Part shown: in pieces, positions 1 through 10,038 of the stretch | How the letters are laid out: each line of letters begins with the position of its first letter | How positions within the stretch are numbered: position 1 is the stretch's first letter | Assembly: GCA_964571815.1 (NCBI GenBank) | Contig: CAZNDN010000010.1 | Coordinates: forward strand, 1 to 57,809 | Direction of reading: 5' to 3' | DNA: 57,809 bases | From: CAZNDN01 sp964571815 | GTDB lineage: Bacteria > Fibrobacterota > Chitinivibrionia > Chitinivibrionales > WJKA01 | The notes under the pieces: generated by a model | Databases searched by the model: none | Seen by the model: the letters and a program-made list of their open reading frames with translations, nothing else | What the model was told of the DNA's origin: nothing | Translations under genes and position numbers: made by a program

Positions 1-1400
1 TCGCGGAGCAGGTAGGCGGCAACCGACGGATGCACTCGAACCGACAGACTACGGCGGCCTTTGGAGGTTTCGGTGCGTCGCAGCCGACGGTCGATACGCG
101 TGGTAATCGTCGCCGGAGAAAACACCCATCCCAGTCCGTTGCAGGTAGGGCAGGCATCGGTGTACAACTCCTGGAGTTCGGGGCGAACACGCTTGCGGGT
201 AATTTCGATGAGCCCGAACTTCGAGACCCCGGTAGATGAAAAGGCGGTTCGATCGTGCTGCAAAGCTCGCCGCATCTCCGATTCAAGTTTCTTCCGATTC
301 TCCAGAGGCTGCATGTCGATGAAGTCCACGACAATAATACCGCCGATGTCACGCAGGCGAAGTTGGCGTGCGATTTCGCGTGCCGCTTCAAGATTGGTCT
401 GCAGAAGGGTTTCTTCGAGGTTTTTCTTTCCGACGTTTCTTCCCGTATTCACATCAATCGCCACCAGGGCTTCGGTGCGGTCGAAAATGACGTAGCCGCC
501 GCTCTTCAACCATACCTTGCGCTTGAGAGAGCGCTCAAGATCCTTCTCGACATCGAACTTGTCGAACAGGGGCAGGTTGTCCTTATAGAACACAACCCGG
601 TCACGCATCTTCGGCGACACCTTCTGAAGGTAATTCTGGATCTCCTTGAAATCGTCTTTCTGGTCGACGTAGACTTCGCCTACCTCGCTGGAAAACAGAT
701 CGCGAATAACGCTTGTGGTAATACCCATTTCCTTGTGAACCCGTTTTGGACCTTCACCGCGGAGCGCTTCATTCTGGGTTTTCCGCCACGTGTCGACCAG
801 GCTGTGGATTTCGTTAACAAAATCTTCTTCCGAAACATCGAGCCCGATGGTACGAACGATGAATCCGACGCCCGGCGGTTTGATCTTGCGAATCAGCCTT
901 TTGAGTTTTGTTCGCTTTTTGGGGTCACTTGCCTGTTTCGAGACACCGATGGAGTCGGTGTCGGGCACGAGTACAAGAAATCGACCCGCAATGCTCAACT
1001 GGGTGGTAACCTTTGGTCCCTTGGTCCCAATGGGCTCCTTGAGCACCTGGACCAGAATCTGCTGTCCCTTGTTGAGCACCTTGTCGATCGGAATGCGGGG
1101 AATGCGCCTTCGTTTGGACTGTTCGCGTCCGGCGAAGCGCTCCATCAGCTTGTGATTTTTGTCCAGTAAGAGAGTCGGATCGACGTCGGAGGCGTGAAGA
1201 AATGCCGCCTTTCCAATGCCGATGTCAACGAACGCGGCTTGCAGGCCCGGCAGGATGGAGTCGATTCTTCCCCGGTAAATGTCACCCACAAGCCGATAGT
1301 GGTCGGGCCGCTCAACCACCAGTTCAACGACTTTGTCATCTTCGAGCAAAACCCCCCTCTTCTCGGTGGGCGTTGCACTGAAGAGTATCTTTTTTGTCAT
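1..1400 (-). CDS. rng: Ribonuclease G/E family endoribonuclease (3' end cut by window edge)
   Basis: I translated the minus strand from an ATG at 1400, which is preceded by AAGGA nine bases upstream, and the frame stays open to the window edge, so the C-terminal end is missing. An S1-like RNA-binding domain lies near residues 36-130. The RNase E/G catalytic core follows, with an acidic Mg-binding region (AIDVNTGRN) and the conserved stretch GGIIVVDFIDM. The zinc-link motif CPTCNG sits near the end of the visible part. The family cleaves single-stranded AU-rich RNA in rRNA maturation and mRNA decay. The visible length (about 466 residues) suits an RNase G rather than a long RNase E, but the missing tail leaves this open. 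It lies 17 bases after the sprA stop and is probably the last gene of the tilS-ftsH-folP-sprA run. Antisense frames covering this region are shadows. Confidence 0.93.
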   Translation of the reverse strand, partial: MTKKILFSATPTEKRGVLLEDDKVVELVVERPDHYRLVGDIYRGRIDSILPGLQAAFVDIGIGKAAFLHASDVDPTLLLDKNHKLMERFAGREQSKRRRIPRIPIDKVLNKGQQILVQVLKEPIGTKGPKVTTQLSIAGRFLVLVPDTDSIGVSKQASDPKKRTKLKRLIRKIKPPGVGFIVRTIGLDVSEEDFVNEIHSLVDTWRKTQNEALRGEGPKRVHKEMGITTSVIRDLFSSEVGEVYVDQKDDFKEIQNYLQKVSPKMRDRVVFYKDNLPLFDKFDVEKDLERSLKRKVWLKSGGYVIFDRTEALVAIDVNTGRNVGKKNLEETLLQTNLEAAREIARQLRLRDIGGIIVVDFIDMQPLENRKKLESEMRRALQHDRTAFSSTGVSKFGLIEITRKRVRPELQELYTDACPTCNGLGWVFSPATITTRIDRRLRRTETSKGRRSLSVRVHPSVAAYLLR

Positions 1401-1417
1401 GCGGCAGGTTCCTTTTG

Positions 1418-4400
1418 TTAGAATGAGATACGAACGCTAAGCTGGAAAATATGGTTTCTGTCCGTGCGTTGGAGCACATCGTCGGTGGTTTTTGACCATT
1501 GGTAGGAAGCTCCTCCCGTGACCCTGTCGGTAAAACCGTAGGAAACGGAAGGTTTGACGGAGATGGTGCGGATATTCTCGGTTTCGGTCGCGGGCGCCTG
1601 CGGCGCGCCGGCCGCGGCGGAACCTTCCCCGCGATCGACGGTTTCGGCCTTGCGGTGGTCGTGGGTTGCGGTGAGCCCTGTTTCAATGTTTCCTTTCAGA
1701 GGGATAGTCCACTGAAGGAGCTTCAACCCCTCCTCATTGAGGTTCTTTTTTATGGTGTAGCCGATATCCCAGGTGTCGCCGTGGTTTACGGCAATGTTCC
1801 TCTTGGAGGTCTCCGTGTTGTCGGTGGTCTCATGGGTGAATTGGTGCTTATAATCAAGCCGTACCGGCCATTTCTTGAGCGTACCACCGAAACTTACCAG
1901 TGGAGAAAACTGGTGGGTTCGCGTGGAAGATTTACTCTCTACCGGGGCCTCGCCTTCCAGGTGTGTGATCTGTTTGGTCACGGACCGCGTGTAGTTATAG
2001 CCGGAACTCAGGCTCGGGCTGGACAGGTTTTTCTGTACAGGCGGGATCCTGGTGAGAATCGACCAGCTTGCCCGTGCGCCGATCTTCGGAAACTCCACGG
2101 TCGTATCCCGTCGGGTGGTGTCCGGGGTGGCGGTGTAGCTTATCCGTCGGTCAAGGCTCACGCTGCTGAATCGCAGGTCCACGGGATCGGGGATCGTGAA
2201 GCCGGAATTGGCGCCCCAATCGCGACTGACCGCACGGCTTTCCCGGTTATAGTCGAGTTCTTCCTGGTCGAGACGGTACAACATGCCGCCGAAATCGCTT
2301 CGATCACTCATCTCTCCGGCGACGATGTCGCGGAGCCGGCGGTCCCGCAAGCCGAGCTGATAGGCGAGGAATCCCGGATACTGTAATTCCCTCACGGATT
2401 CAAGGCTCATATTGTTGTTCTTGAGGTCCGACGTTGCCGTGTAGTTGAATCCGAGACTGCGCAGCGACACCCTGTCCATCCACGACCGAAACTGTTCAAG
2501 CGAGGAACTCACGGGCTTGACGCTTTTCGTGACGTTGGCCAGGTCACGGACGAGACTGTTGATGTCGAAGGAGCCGCTGAATTCGAATGAAGAGTTCACG
2601 CCGAAGTTAAGATTCTCAATGGATGCACTTCGGGTTGTCCGTTGTTCCACGCCGCTGCCGATGTTCTCGCTGCTGGAGAAGCCGGCACGATAGGTGAAGT
2701 CATGCCTGAGCCAGGAGAAGGTTTCGGGATTGAACGACATGGATGCGTTCTGGGAACGACGTTCTTCACCGTAGAGAAAGTAGTAGTCTTTCCACCGCGG
2801 GTCCCGTCGGGCTATATAGTCCCTGGCAAATGAACCCCACCCCTGATTCCGGTCGGCACGCAATTCCAGGGCCCGGTTCAAGTTTCGCTGTGTACTGACA
2901 GTATAGTTGAAATCCAGCAGCGGCGATATCGGCGCATAATTCCATGTCAGGCCGTGGGATATGTCGAAGGTTCTGAGTTCCTCCTCGAGGCTGTCCCGTT
3001 TTTCCTCGAAGCGGTAGTGTTTGACGTAGCTTGCGTTCTCGACAAGGTCCAGCTTGAGTGTTGAGGGGAGGCCGTTGAGCTTGTACCTTTTCAGCTTGCT
3101 CATCCACTGGGCCTGTGATCGCTCAAACGGACTCCAACTGGTCCATTGGGGGGGATCGCGTGGACTCAGGTCGTAGGAGAGTCCGCCACGGTAGGTCTGG
3201 TTGCTGGTTGAATCAAGGTAGTCGCTGTTTTCCCCGGCTTTCTGCCCCTGGGCCTCCCGCGTAATATCCGATTGGTAGCTGAGGTTGCCGACCGAAACAC
3301 GGTCGGCGGTAAAATTGACCAGGGGGTTGTCCGACCGCGACGATTTACGATAGCTCGTAGAGAGAATCCTTCGTACGTTATGGGTCTCGTAATGTTCGGC
3401 TTTCGTCTTATCGGATTTCAGCACGTTGGTGCCCATGACGGCGTTGACCGCATCAGCGGTCATGTCCCTGAGCTTGTCGGGCTCTCCCTCACTATCGGCA
3501 AGGGAAATGTCGCTGCCCGGTTTGAGTTGCGGCCGGTCCAGGGTCCCGGAGATCTTTCCGGTGAGTGGAACGGCAACGCCCCATTCGCGGGGAAGAAACC
3601 GGTCCATGTTCATTGTGCTCGACATGGCTCCCACGAGACGGGAGTTGCCCGGCGCGGTGCTCTGCTGGGTCATCTTGCGGAAGTCACCGTTGTAGTAGTC
3701 CACGTTCCCGCCGGCGGTGAGAAAGTCGGCCCAGGACGTCTGCACGGAGAAAAGACCGGCGGACCCGCCAATGCCCGAGAGACCGGAAACCTTGAGTTCA
3801 TTTACCCAGATATTACCCGATACCAGAGACCGTCCGCCCCCACCGTTCTCGCCGGTGCGAACCACGCCGAGCATGAGTCTGCGGATATTGGAGAACGACG
3901 GAGGCCCGGCGGCGGAGGACCTGATTGCGTATGATGTGTACTGGTCGATCTGCCATGCTGTGTCTACCGTATCGCGTTGCGTGCGAAGGTAGGCAAGCTT
4001 CGCGTCCGAGAGTTCCGCGAGATCGATGGTTAACTTCCTCCAGCCGTTGTCACGATCGGGCCAGTTGGCATCAAGGACTCGGCGGTACTCGTAGTACGCT
4101 TCCCGGTCGGTGCCGAAGCGAAACACGAAGTGAACGCTGTCCCGCTCAAGTTCCGGGTCGCCGCAGTGAACCAGAAGGGAGATTCGTTCGTAGGAAGAGA
4201 AATCCATGGAATTGTAGTTGTGATACTTCTGCACGACGGCTTCTTCACCCGGCGCAAGATCCTGGAAGGAGATTTTCAGCGACTGTTCCCGTTCCCAGAC
4301 GTCGTAACGGTCTCTCTTCCGATCGATCCATCCTTTGCGTCTTTTGCGTTCAAGCAGATCGTCGACATTAGCTTTGTACCCGGAGTCATCCTCGGTGTTG

Positions 4401-7400
4401 ACCACAGAGACGGTTACCGAAGCTCCCGATACGGAAGAGATCCGTCGCTCGAAGCGAGGCGGCCGGTTCGGCGACTCAGCGGGCACGGGCTCCACGGTGT
4501 AGTTCGTGTCCCGCGGCGGTATCGCCACTTCTTCCCACTGGTTACCCACGAATTGCATGCGGGCGAAAATCAACTCCCGAGTCGTCGAATCGGAGGCGAA
4601 GCCGGTCCACCAAAGCCGTACGAATTTAATCTCATCCCAGGATGGTTCCCCGTGAATACTGGAGGCGCTGTCGGATTCCAGTGGAATCCTGATCACGTGC
4701 CACCCGGATTGGGTGTTGGCGGAGGGGTCCTTGAAGCGCGAGGTGTCAAGAGCCTCAAGGTTGAGGGCAAAGCGGTAGAAGTCGTTCTCCTTTGAGAAGC
4801 CGTCGCCGTTGATATCCTCCGAACTCAAGGGGGGCGGGTCCCCCTGGCTGCCGACCACACGGCGGAAGTTGTCAAGATTCCTGCTGTCGTACGGTTTGTA
4901 GTTGTCTCCCGAGGGGTCCCTGGGAAACGGGAGCCTTTCGTCGCCGTACCGCAGGGTGTCCCAGCCGTCACGAGCGGTATTGGGCACCAGGTAGAATTCT
5001 TCCCTGTCGTCGAGAATCCCGTCGTAGCCGGTGTTCAGCAGGCTGTCGAATTCTCCGATTCCCTTGATGTCTTCATCGTTCCAGCGGTTGTCGGGAGGGC
5101 CGCCCTGCTGGGCAAGGTCTTCGCTTACGGTGCCCAGGTCGACGTAGAGCTTTCCTTCCTTGTTAACGGCATTCACGACAAACTCAAGATACTGGTCCTC
5201 GCTGCGATCTGCCGATGCCGCCGGGAACCAGGCCATGATTCCCGCCCACGGGTTGTCGTAGCGTGATTCCAGGCCGGGGCCGGCGGGGTTGCAGTGAAGA
5301 CGAAGCACGGGTTCATCCTGATCCTGACTGCTTTGATGCCGAGCTTTTTCCAATTCCTCCTCGGTGAGCCTGAAAATATTTCGTCGCTCAATGCTATAGT
5401 CGGCATCTCTTTGCGACGGGCTGAACCAGTAGAAATTCCATGCCGGAGGATAGTAAAGCAGGCTGTCTTCCGGAACCGGAGGGCTTGCCCGATCCCAGGC
5501 ACGATGCGTGGTGCCGAGGGGGTAGGTTCGTTTGGCCGCCTCGAAATTGTCGACGAACGCTTCACCTTTCTTGTTGGAGTTGGGGGTCATGGTGCTGTGC
5601 GCGACCTCGAAATTGACGTTGACCGAAGATGCGGCGTCGGTGCTCACCAGTGGAATGCTGTTTGTCAGCGCGGTCATCCACTCGGGCTCAAAGTCCAGCG
5701 AGGTGTTGAGGTCCAGGAGAAGCTTGTTGAACGGTTCCCGTCCCAGCCGGGGGACATCCTCACGTGAAGATGAGACCTGGTAGAGCAGAGATGTACCGAT
5801 GTAGGACTTGTCGCTGACAAAGGGAAGCCGCACTTCTCCCCGTGCACCCATGAACGTCTTGTTCTCCGGCACGAAAAGTGATTCCCGCTGATACTCGACC
5901 TCTATCTTCCGGGCATTGCGCGCCTTGGCCGAGATCAGCTCCAGCTCCCCCAGGTCGTAGCGAACGCGGTAGTCGATATTCCGTTTGAGCCGCTCGCCGT
6001 CGGCGGTCACCTTTTCCGAATTCTCGATAACCCCGTAATCGAGAGAGAACTCCGTGTTTTCGGTGGAGTAGGAGCCCGTGAGCAGTAGCTCGATACGATG
6101 CGTGATTTCGTCCAGATGCGTCAGCTTCACCTCGTAGATCCGCGGGCTGATGTTGTCTTTGCCGAGGTCGGGGTTGCGGAAGGGCTCATTACCCCGGTAG
6201 TCGGCGGAGAAGGGCGGAATGATAAGGCAGTGATTTTGACGGTCGTAAATGTCGTCGTTGGCCAGAGGCTTGCCTTCGGCCGTGTTTTCGGTCAGCCCCA
6301 GAAGGTAGGAGTAGTAATTCCCCTTTTCGTCTTTGTAAAGAGTGTCGCCGTCGCCTTGCAGCACGTATGCCTTCACATCGAAATCCCATCCATCGGCACG
6401 GGTAAGATGGTAGACGTTTTTCCACATAAGATCGAAACCCGTGGTGGTCGAGTCCAGGGATTCCTCTTTGAGTACGAAAAGAGATTTCATCGTGTCCTGC
6501 TCGGCGCCCGCCGCCGAAACGAACGTGGTATCGCCCTTGTTGGGGACACGGGCGGTATCGAAGGTGGATACGTACAGGCCGACGATGGCGTCCCTGGCGA
6601 GTGGCTGGTCGAAGCGTATCCAGCCTTCATCGTAATCAATATGGAATGAGTCTCTCTGCAGGCGTTTGAATTCATAGTTGTCGTAGCGTCCGGCCTGCTC
6701 CACAACACGGTACGGAGTGGTGATATCACCGGTTCTTTCCCGCCGTTCGGCCGAACCGGTCTTGACCCGTTTCCATACTTGAACGTCCTTCACTTTCGGA
6801 ACCTCGGTACTCTGTTTCGGCTTGCCGGGAGCATACTTCTCGTTCCACGCTTTGCGGTACAGGCTGTCGAGGAAGAAGTAACGGTACGCGGCGAACTCGG
6901 GGGCTTTCTGGATCAGGTTCTGCGACTCGGAGGCGCCGCTGGGTGAAAATGTCTTCTTCAGGGCTTCACCCTGCTCGTGACTGACGACGGTGGTAAGATC
7001 CAGCGGGCCGATTTTCGAGCGCACGCTTATGCCGAACAAACCTTCGTGACTCCCGGCATATCCGGAGAGATTCGTGCCCGGCAGACTGAAGCTGGTGTAA
7101 CCAGCCGTGACCTCCTGGATGACCTCATCCTCCAACTCATCACCCTCCCCGCGGTACTCTATCTTGATGTCCTTCAGGGGGTTTTCGGCGGTGAATTCTT
7201 CCTCGCTGCTCGTTTTCATGTCAACGTTGATGAGTCGCCCGACGCTTCCACTTACGGTGAGGTTGTAGCGGTTATCAAAATTCAACCCCCCCGCGCTCCG
7301 TTTCCCCTGTTCAACACCTTCGGACTTGGTGTCGTCGTATTCGTAGGCGACAATGATCTCTTCGTGCCCGTGAATGCTGAGTTTGGGGGGCTCCTTCCCC

Positions 7401-7843
7401 AGAATGCGACGTGCCCAGGCGGGATAATGCACCGGCAATTCGAATTCCAGAGCGAAGGGTTGGTCCTTGTCGGCAAGCCCGCCTTCGTGCCGCGCCATCG
7501 CCTCGTGCCAATCTCTGGAGAAGACGAAACGGCGCCTGCTGCGAAGGTACTCGTCGAGTTCGTCGTAATGGTACTGCCACACCGCAATGCCGAGCGAATC
7601 GACTTTCTTAAAAGTGATCTGCCGTTTTTCGAAGTCGATGATTTCCCTGGTTTCAAACAGCGTACTCTTGTGTTCAAGGATCTTCGGATCCTCCTGCGCG
7701 AAGACGTTGGGAGGAGAGGGGGCTTCCCGCAAAGGGGAGTAGATTTCCGTCTCCGGGGCGTCATAACGCAAATCCGCGCCCAAAGGGATATGAGCCGCAA
7801 GGCAGAGCAACCCGGCCATACCTTTGTATGCACAGCTCCGCAT
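1418..7843 (-). CDS. sprA: SprA/Sov family outer-membrane translocon of the type 9 secretion system
   Basis: This 2141-residue protein has a hydrophobic N-terminus compatible with a signal peptide (residues 1-24) and then a very long beta-rich body. Family landmarks include a DNFEAAKRTYPLG segment matching the SprA motif D-D-F-E-[GA], the stretch around NPWAGIMAWFP, and a C-terminus ending in an outer-membrane-type beta strand (FQLSVRISF). In Bacteroidota SprA is a 36-strand barrel forming the export pore of the type 9 secretion system, about 2400 residues long, so this one is slightly short. The start codon overlaps the stop of the preceding FGE-like gene (TAATG), implying translational coupling. 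No other T9SS subunit is in the window. It lies between folP/FGE and rng, and that position in a housekeeping operon is unusual. The family call is firm; the exact cargo is unknown. Confidence 0.88.
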   Translation of the reverse strand: MRSCAYKGMAGLLCLAAHIPLGADLRYDAPETEIYSPLREAPSPPNVFAQEDPKILEHKSTLFETREIIDFEKRQITFKKVDSLGIAVWQYHYDELDEYLRSRRRFVFSRDWHEAMARHEGGLADKDQPFALEFELPVHYPAWARRILGKEPPKLSIHGHEEIIVAYEYDDTKSEGVEQGKRSAGGLNFDNRYNLTVSGSVGRLINVDMKTSSEEEFTAENPLKDIKIEYRGEGDELEDEVIQEVTAGYTSFSLPGTNLSGYAGSHEGLFGISVRSKIGPLDLTTVVSHEQGEALKKTFSPSGASESQNLIQKAPEFAAYRYFFLDSLYRKAWNEKYAPGKPKQSTEVPKVKDVQVWKRVKTGSAERRERTGDITTPYRVVEQAGRYDNYEFKRLQRDSFHIDYDEGWIRFDQPLARDAIVGLYVSTFDTARVPNKGDTTFVSAAGAEQDTMKSLFVLKEESLDSTTTGFDLMWKNVYHLTRADGWDFDVKAYVLQGDGDTLYKDEKGNYYSYLLGLTENTAEGKPLANDDIYDRQNHCLIIPPFSADYRGNEPFRNPDLGKDNISPRIYEVKLTHLDEITHRIELLLTGSYSTENTEFSLDYGVIENSEKVTADGERLKRNIDYRVRYDLGELELISAKARNARKIEVEYQRESLFVPENKTFMGARGEVRLPFVSDKSYIGTSLLYQVSSSREDVPRLGREPFNKLLLDLNTSLDFEPEWMTALTNSIPLVSTDAASSVNVNFEVAHSTMTPNSNKKGEAFVDNFEAAKRTYPLGTTHRAWDRASPPVPEDSLLYYPPAWNFYWFSPSQRDADYSIERRNIFRLTEEELEKARHQSSQDQDEPVLRLHCNPAGPGLESRYDNPWAGIMAWFPAASADRSEDQYLEFVVNAVNKEGKLYVDLGTVSEDLAQQGGPPDNRWNDEDIKGIGEFDSLLNTGYDGILDDREEFYLVPNTARDGWDTLRYGDERLPFPRDPSGDNYKPYDSRNLDNFRRVVGSQGDPPPLSSEDINGDGFSKENDFYRFALNLEALDTSRFKDPSANTQSGWHVIRIPLESDSASSIHGEPSWDEIKFVRLWWTGFASDSTTRELIFARMQFVGNQWEEVAIPPRDTNYTVEPVPAESPNRPPRFERRISSVSGASVTVSVVNTEDDSGYKANVDDLLERKRRKGWIDRKRDRYDVWEREQSLKISFQDLAPGEEAVVQKYHNYNSMDFSSYERISLLVHCGDPELERDSVHFVFRFGTDREAYYEYRRVLDANWPDRDNGWRKLTIDLAELSDAKLAYLRTQRDTVDTAWQIDQYTSYAIRSSAAGPPSFSNIRRLMLGVVRTGENGGGGRSLVSGNIWVNELKVSGLSGIGGSAGLFSVQTSWADFLTAGGNVDYYNGDFRKMTQQSTAPGNSRLVGAMSSTMNMDRFLPREWGVAVPLTGKISGTLDRPQLKPGSDISLADSEGEPDKLRDMTADAVNAVMGTNVLKSDKTKAEHYETHNVRRILSTSYRKSSRSDNPLVNFTADRVSVGNLSYQSDITREAQGQKAGENSDYLDSTSNQTYRGGLSYDLSPRDPPQWTSWSPFERSQAQWMSKLKRYKLNGLPSTLKLDLVENASYVKHYRFEEKRDSLEEELRTFDISHGLTWNYAPISPLLDFNYTVSTQRNLNRALELRADRNQGWGSFARDYIARRDPRWKDYYFLYGEERRSQNASMSFNPETFSWLRHDFTYRAGFSSSENIGSGVEQRTTRSASIENLNFGVNSSFEFSGSFDINSLVRDLANVTKSVKPVSSSLEQFRSWMDRVSLRSLGFNYTATSDLKNNNMSLESVRELQYPGFLAYQLGLRDRRLRDIVAGEMSDRSDFGGMLYRLDQEELDYNRESRAVSRDWGANSGFTIPDPVDLRFSSVSLDRRISYTATPDTTRRDTTVEFPKIGARASWSILTRIPPVQKNLSSPSLSSGYNYTRSVTKQITHLEGEAPVESKSSTRTHQFSPLVSFGGTLKKWPVRLDYKHQFTHETTDNTETSKRNIAVNHGDTWDIGYTIKKNLNEEGLKLLQWTIPLKGNIETGLTATHDHRKAETVDRGEGSAAAGAPQAPATETENIRTISVKPSVSYGFTDRVTGGASYQWSKTTDDVLQRTDRNHIFQLSVRISF

Positions 7844-9036
7844 TACTCAGCCTTCCCCGGTTTGTCCGCCGTGTCCGAAGGATCCGCGCAGCACCGAAAC
7901 CCCACGGGGTTGTGTCGGTTCTGAGGGTAGTAGCTGTACCGAATGTGTCGGCAGCCGCTCTCCGAGCCCGATTCCCAGAGGCCGCCCATGACATTGTAGA
8001 ATCGCGGATTTCGGCTGGAGCGGGTCGAGGTCCATTCGGCAAGGTTTCCCGACATGTCGAAAACGTTGAAGTAGCCGCGACACTCGGGCCGGCTGCCCGA
8101 GCGTCGAACGGTCGTATCCTCGGTAACGCAGGCGTAGGGCTCATAGGCGTCACCGTAGGGGTACCGCCTGCTTCCGGGGCCGGCGCAACCCAGAGTCCAT
8201 TCTTCCGTGGTACAGAGGCGCTTGCCAACGGAGTAGCAGGAATCCATTGCGTGGTAGAGGGAAATGAAAGCGCGGGGAATCCTCCCCTTCTCATTGGGCC
8301 ATTCGTAGCGATCCATGCAGAACGGCGTCTCACCGACTTCGATGTAAGCCATGTCGGGGGGACATCGGCCTTCGGCGTGCCGGCTCTTGATCTCGTAGTA
8401 TTCCCTGCGCACCTCGCCCGCATTGCCGCAGGAGTCCGTTGCTCTGTACAGAAGGGTGGTGTTTGAAGCGATGTCGACAGGCGTGTCGCTGTACATTTTC
8501 CAAGCCCGCTGCCCCTCGAATTTCCATTTCACGGTGCAGCGTTCGGTTGTCTTGAGCGTGACGGCAATTCCTCCGTAGTGCAGTCCTCCGGAGGGGTCGG
8601 GGTAGACCCATGGAGGAACCGTATCGGCCTCACAGGGGGTGAGTTGGGGTGCAAGGCTGTCGGACACGGTATCTCCGACTGCGGTGTCCGGCGGGGGCTC
8701 GGGATGGCTCGTATCAGTGGTCGCCGTTCCTGCCCCGGTTGCGGAAGTCTGATCCTCGGTTGAGAATCCCGTCGTATCCTCAGCGGATTCAACCGTGTCC
8801 TTCGCCGGGGCGCCGGCAGTGTCGGCTCGCAACGTGGTGTCGGAGGGGTGGGTGAGCGTATCGGTCAGGCCGTAAGGGATTGTGTCCTCCCCAGATGTGG
8901 TTACGGCCACATTTTCCCCCTGCTTCGTAATCCAGGTGCGACGCAGCCTGAGGACCAGGAAGAGCAGCAGGAGCAGGATCAGCGCCAATGCTCCGTAGCG
9001 AATGATTATCTCACGTCGACGATTGTTCGATTTCAT
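7843..9036 (-). CDS. Membrane-anchored formylglycine-generating-enzyme-like (SUMF1/FGE-sulfatase) protein
   Basis: The 397-residue protein starts with basic residues and a single transmembrane helix (about residues 14-32). A Thr/Asp/Ser-rich low-complexity linker follows to about residue 130, then a chitobiase-C-terminal-like beta domain (about 145-210). The C-terminal FGE-sulfatase domain (about 225-385) contains the WTLGCAGPG, NVFDMSGNLAEWTS and NPVGFRCC motifs. The region beyond the helix should be periplasmic, and it is rich in cysteines that could form disulfides. True FGE enzymes oxidise a sulfatase cysteine, but many bacterial members are non-catalytic lectin-fold modules, and I cannot show catalysis here. 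It overlaps folP by four bases upstream and sprA by one base downstream, so a role in envelope or secretion biogenesis with SprA is a reasonable inference. Confidence 0.8.
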   Translation of the reverse strand: MKSNNRRREIIIRYGALALILLLLLFLVLRLRRTWITKQGENVAVTTSGEDTIPYGLTDTLTHPSDTTLRADTAGAPAKDTVESAEDTTGFSTEDQTSATGAGTATTDTSHPEPPPDTAVGDTVSDSLAPQLTPCEADTVPPWVYPDPSGGLHYGGIAVTLKTTERCTVKWKFEGQRAWKMYSDTPVDIASNTTLLYRATDSCGNAGEVRREYYEIKSRHAEGRCPPDMAYIEVGETPFCMDRYEWPNEKGRIPRAFISLYHAMDSCYSVGKRLCTTEEWTLGCAGPGSRRYPYGDAYEPYACVTEDTTVRRSGSRPECRGYFNVFDMSGNLAEWTSTRSSRNPRFYNVMGGLWESGSESGCRHIRYSYYPQNRHNPVGFRCCADPSDTADKPGKAE

Positions 9037-9881
9037 TGTTCCGTGACAGCCGTACCGTGCTCTATAGCGGCGATGGTATTGAGCATGTCTCGTGTCGCCG
9101 CAACATCATGGACCCTGAAAAACGTCGCGCCCCTGGAGTATGCGGCCGCCACGCTTCCCAGAGTGCCCCACAAGCGACGCCCAACGGGATTTCCCGTAAT
9201 GTTCCCGATGAAAGATTTTCTGGAAGTGCCCACAAGCACCGGGAAGCCCGTTTTCACCAGGTCGTGCAGATTTCGAAGCAAGACCAGATTGTCTTCGATT
9301 CGCTTTGCAAAGCCGATACCGGGGTCCAGAAGTATCCGGCTCTTCCGGACGCCCGCTTTCATGAATACGTTTACGCGCTCAAAAAGTTCCCCGCGAACTT
9401 CTTCGACTACATTTTCGTAGAACGGTTCCCGCTGCATATCACGGGGTGTTGCGCGGCTGTGCATGAGCACTACGGGGCAGTTTGCCGCAGCGGCCAGAGG
9501 GGCCATGCGTTTGTCGAAGCGCCCGGCACTGATATCGTTGATCCAATTCGCACCCGCTTCAAGGGCCTGTTGTGCGACCTCCGCTTTGGTCGTGTCGATA
9601 CTGATGATGACGGAGGGGTCGCAGGCACGGATAGCCCCGACAACGGGCACGGTACGCCTCAACTCTTCCGCCGTCGAAACCTGCCGGGCCCCGGGGCGAC
9701 TCGACTCCCCTCCGATATCGATTATGTCGGCGCCGTCGTTTCTCATGCGCATTGCGTGCCGTTGCGCCTCCGCGGGTGCGTCATGCCGCCCTCCGTCGTA
9801 AAACGAGTCGGGGGTGACGTTGAGCACACCCATGAGCACAAACGGTTTTTTCCTCAGGCAGTCAAGCGTTGGTGGAGTCAT
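9033..9881 (-). CDS. folP: Dihydropteroate synthase
   Basis: The enzyme condenses 6-hydroxymethyl-7,8-dihydropterin pyrophosphate with p-aminobenzoate in folate synthesis. All family signatures are visible in this 282-residue protein: GVLNVTPDSFYDGG (residues 18-31), the IDIGGESSRPG loop, the ISIDTTKAEVA strand, NDISAG, the LDPGIGFAK pterin-binding segment and GTSRKSFIG near residue 220. The length is typical. The gene follows ftsH after 157 bases and overlaps the following FGE-like gene by four bases. An ftsH-folP order downstream of tilS is common in bacteria and supports the assignment. No features of a sulfonamide-resistant Sul variant were noted. Confidence 0.96.
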   Translation of the reverse strand: MTPPTLDCLRKKPFVLMGVLNVTPDSFYDGGRHDAPAEAQRHAMRMRNDGADIIDIGGESSRPGARQVSTAEELRRTVPVVGAIRACDPSVIISIDTTKAEVAQQALEAGANWINDISAGRFDKRMAPLAAAANCPVVLMHSRATPRDMQREPFYENVVEEVRGELFERVNVFMKAGVRKSRILLDPGIGFAKRIEDNLVLLRNLHDLVKTGFPVLVGTSRKSFIGNITGNPVGRRLWGTLGSVAAAYSRGATFFRVHDVAATRDMLNTIAAIEHGTAVTEQ

Positions 9882-10038
9882 GGCAGGGATGTACGGCTTA
9901 TGTGAGAGATTGTTCCGTCATCGGTGTACGCGTGCTGCCGAGAGATTCTACAACCATGGGCGCATTTCACGGGGACGAGGGAAAGAACACACGGTCACAC
10001 GGAAGACGAAGCGGCATGACGGTTTTCGCAGGGCCGTT

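Noticed and set aside
255..1169. A 304-residue plus-strand open frame
   Set aside because: It is antisense to the RNase G/E gene, whose minus-strand frame carries clear family motifs over the whole stretch.
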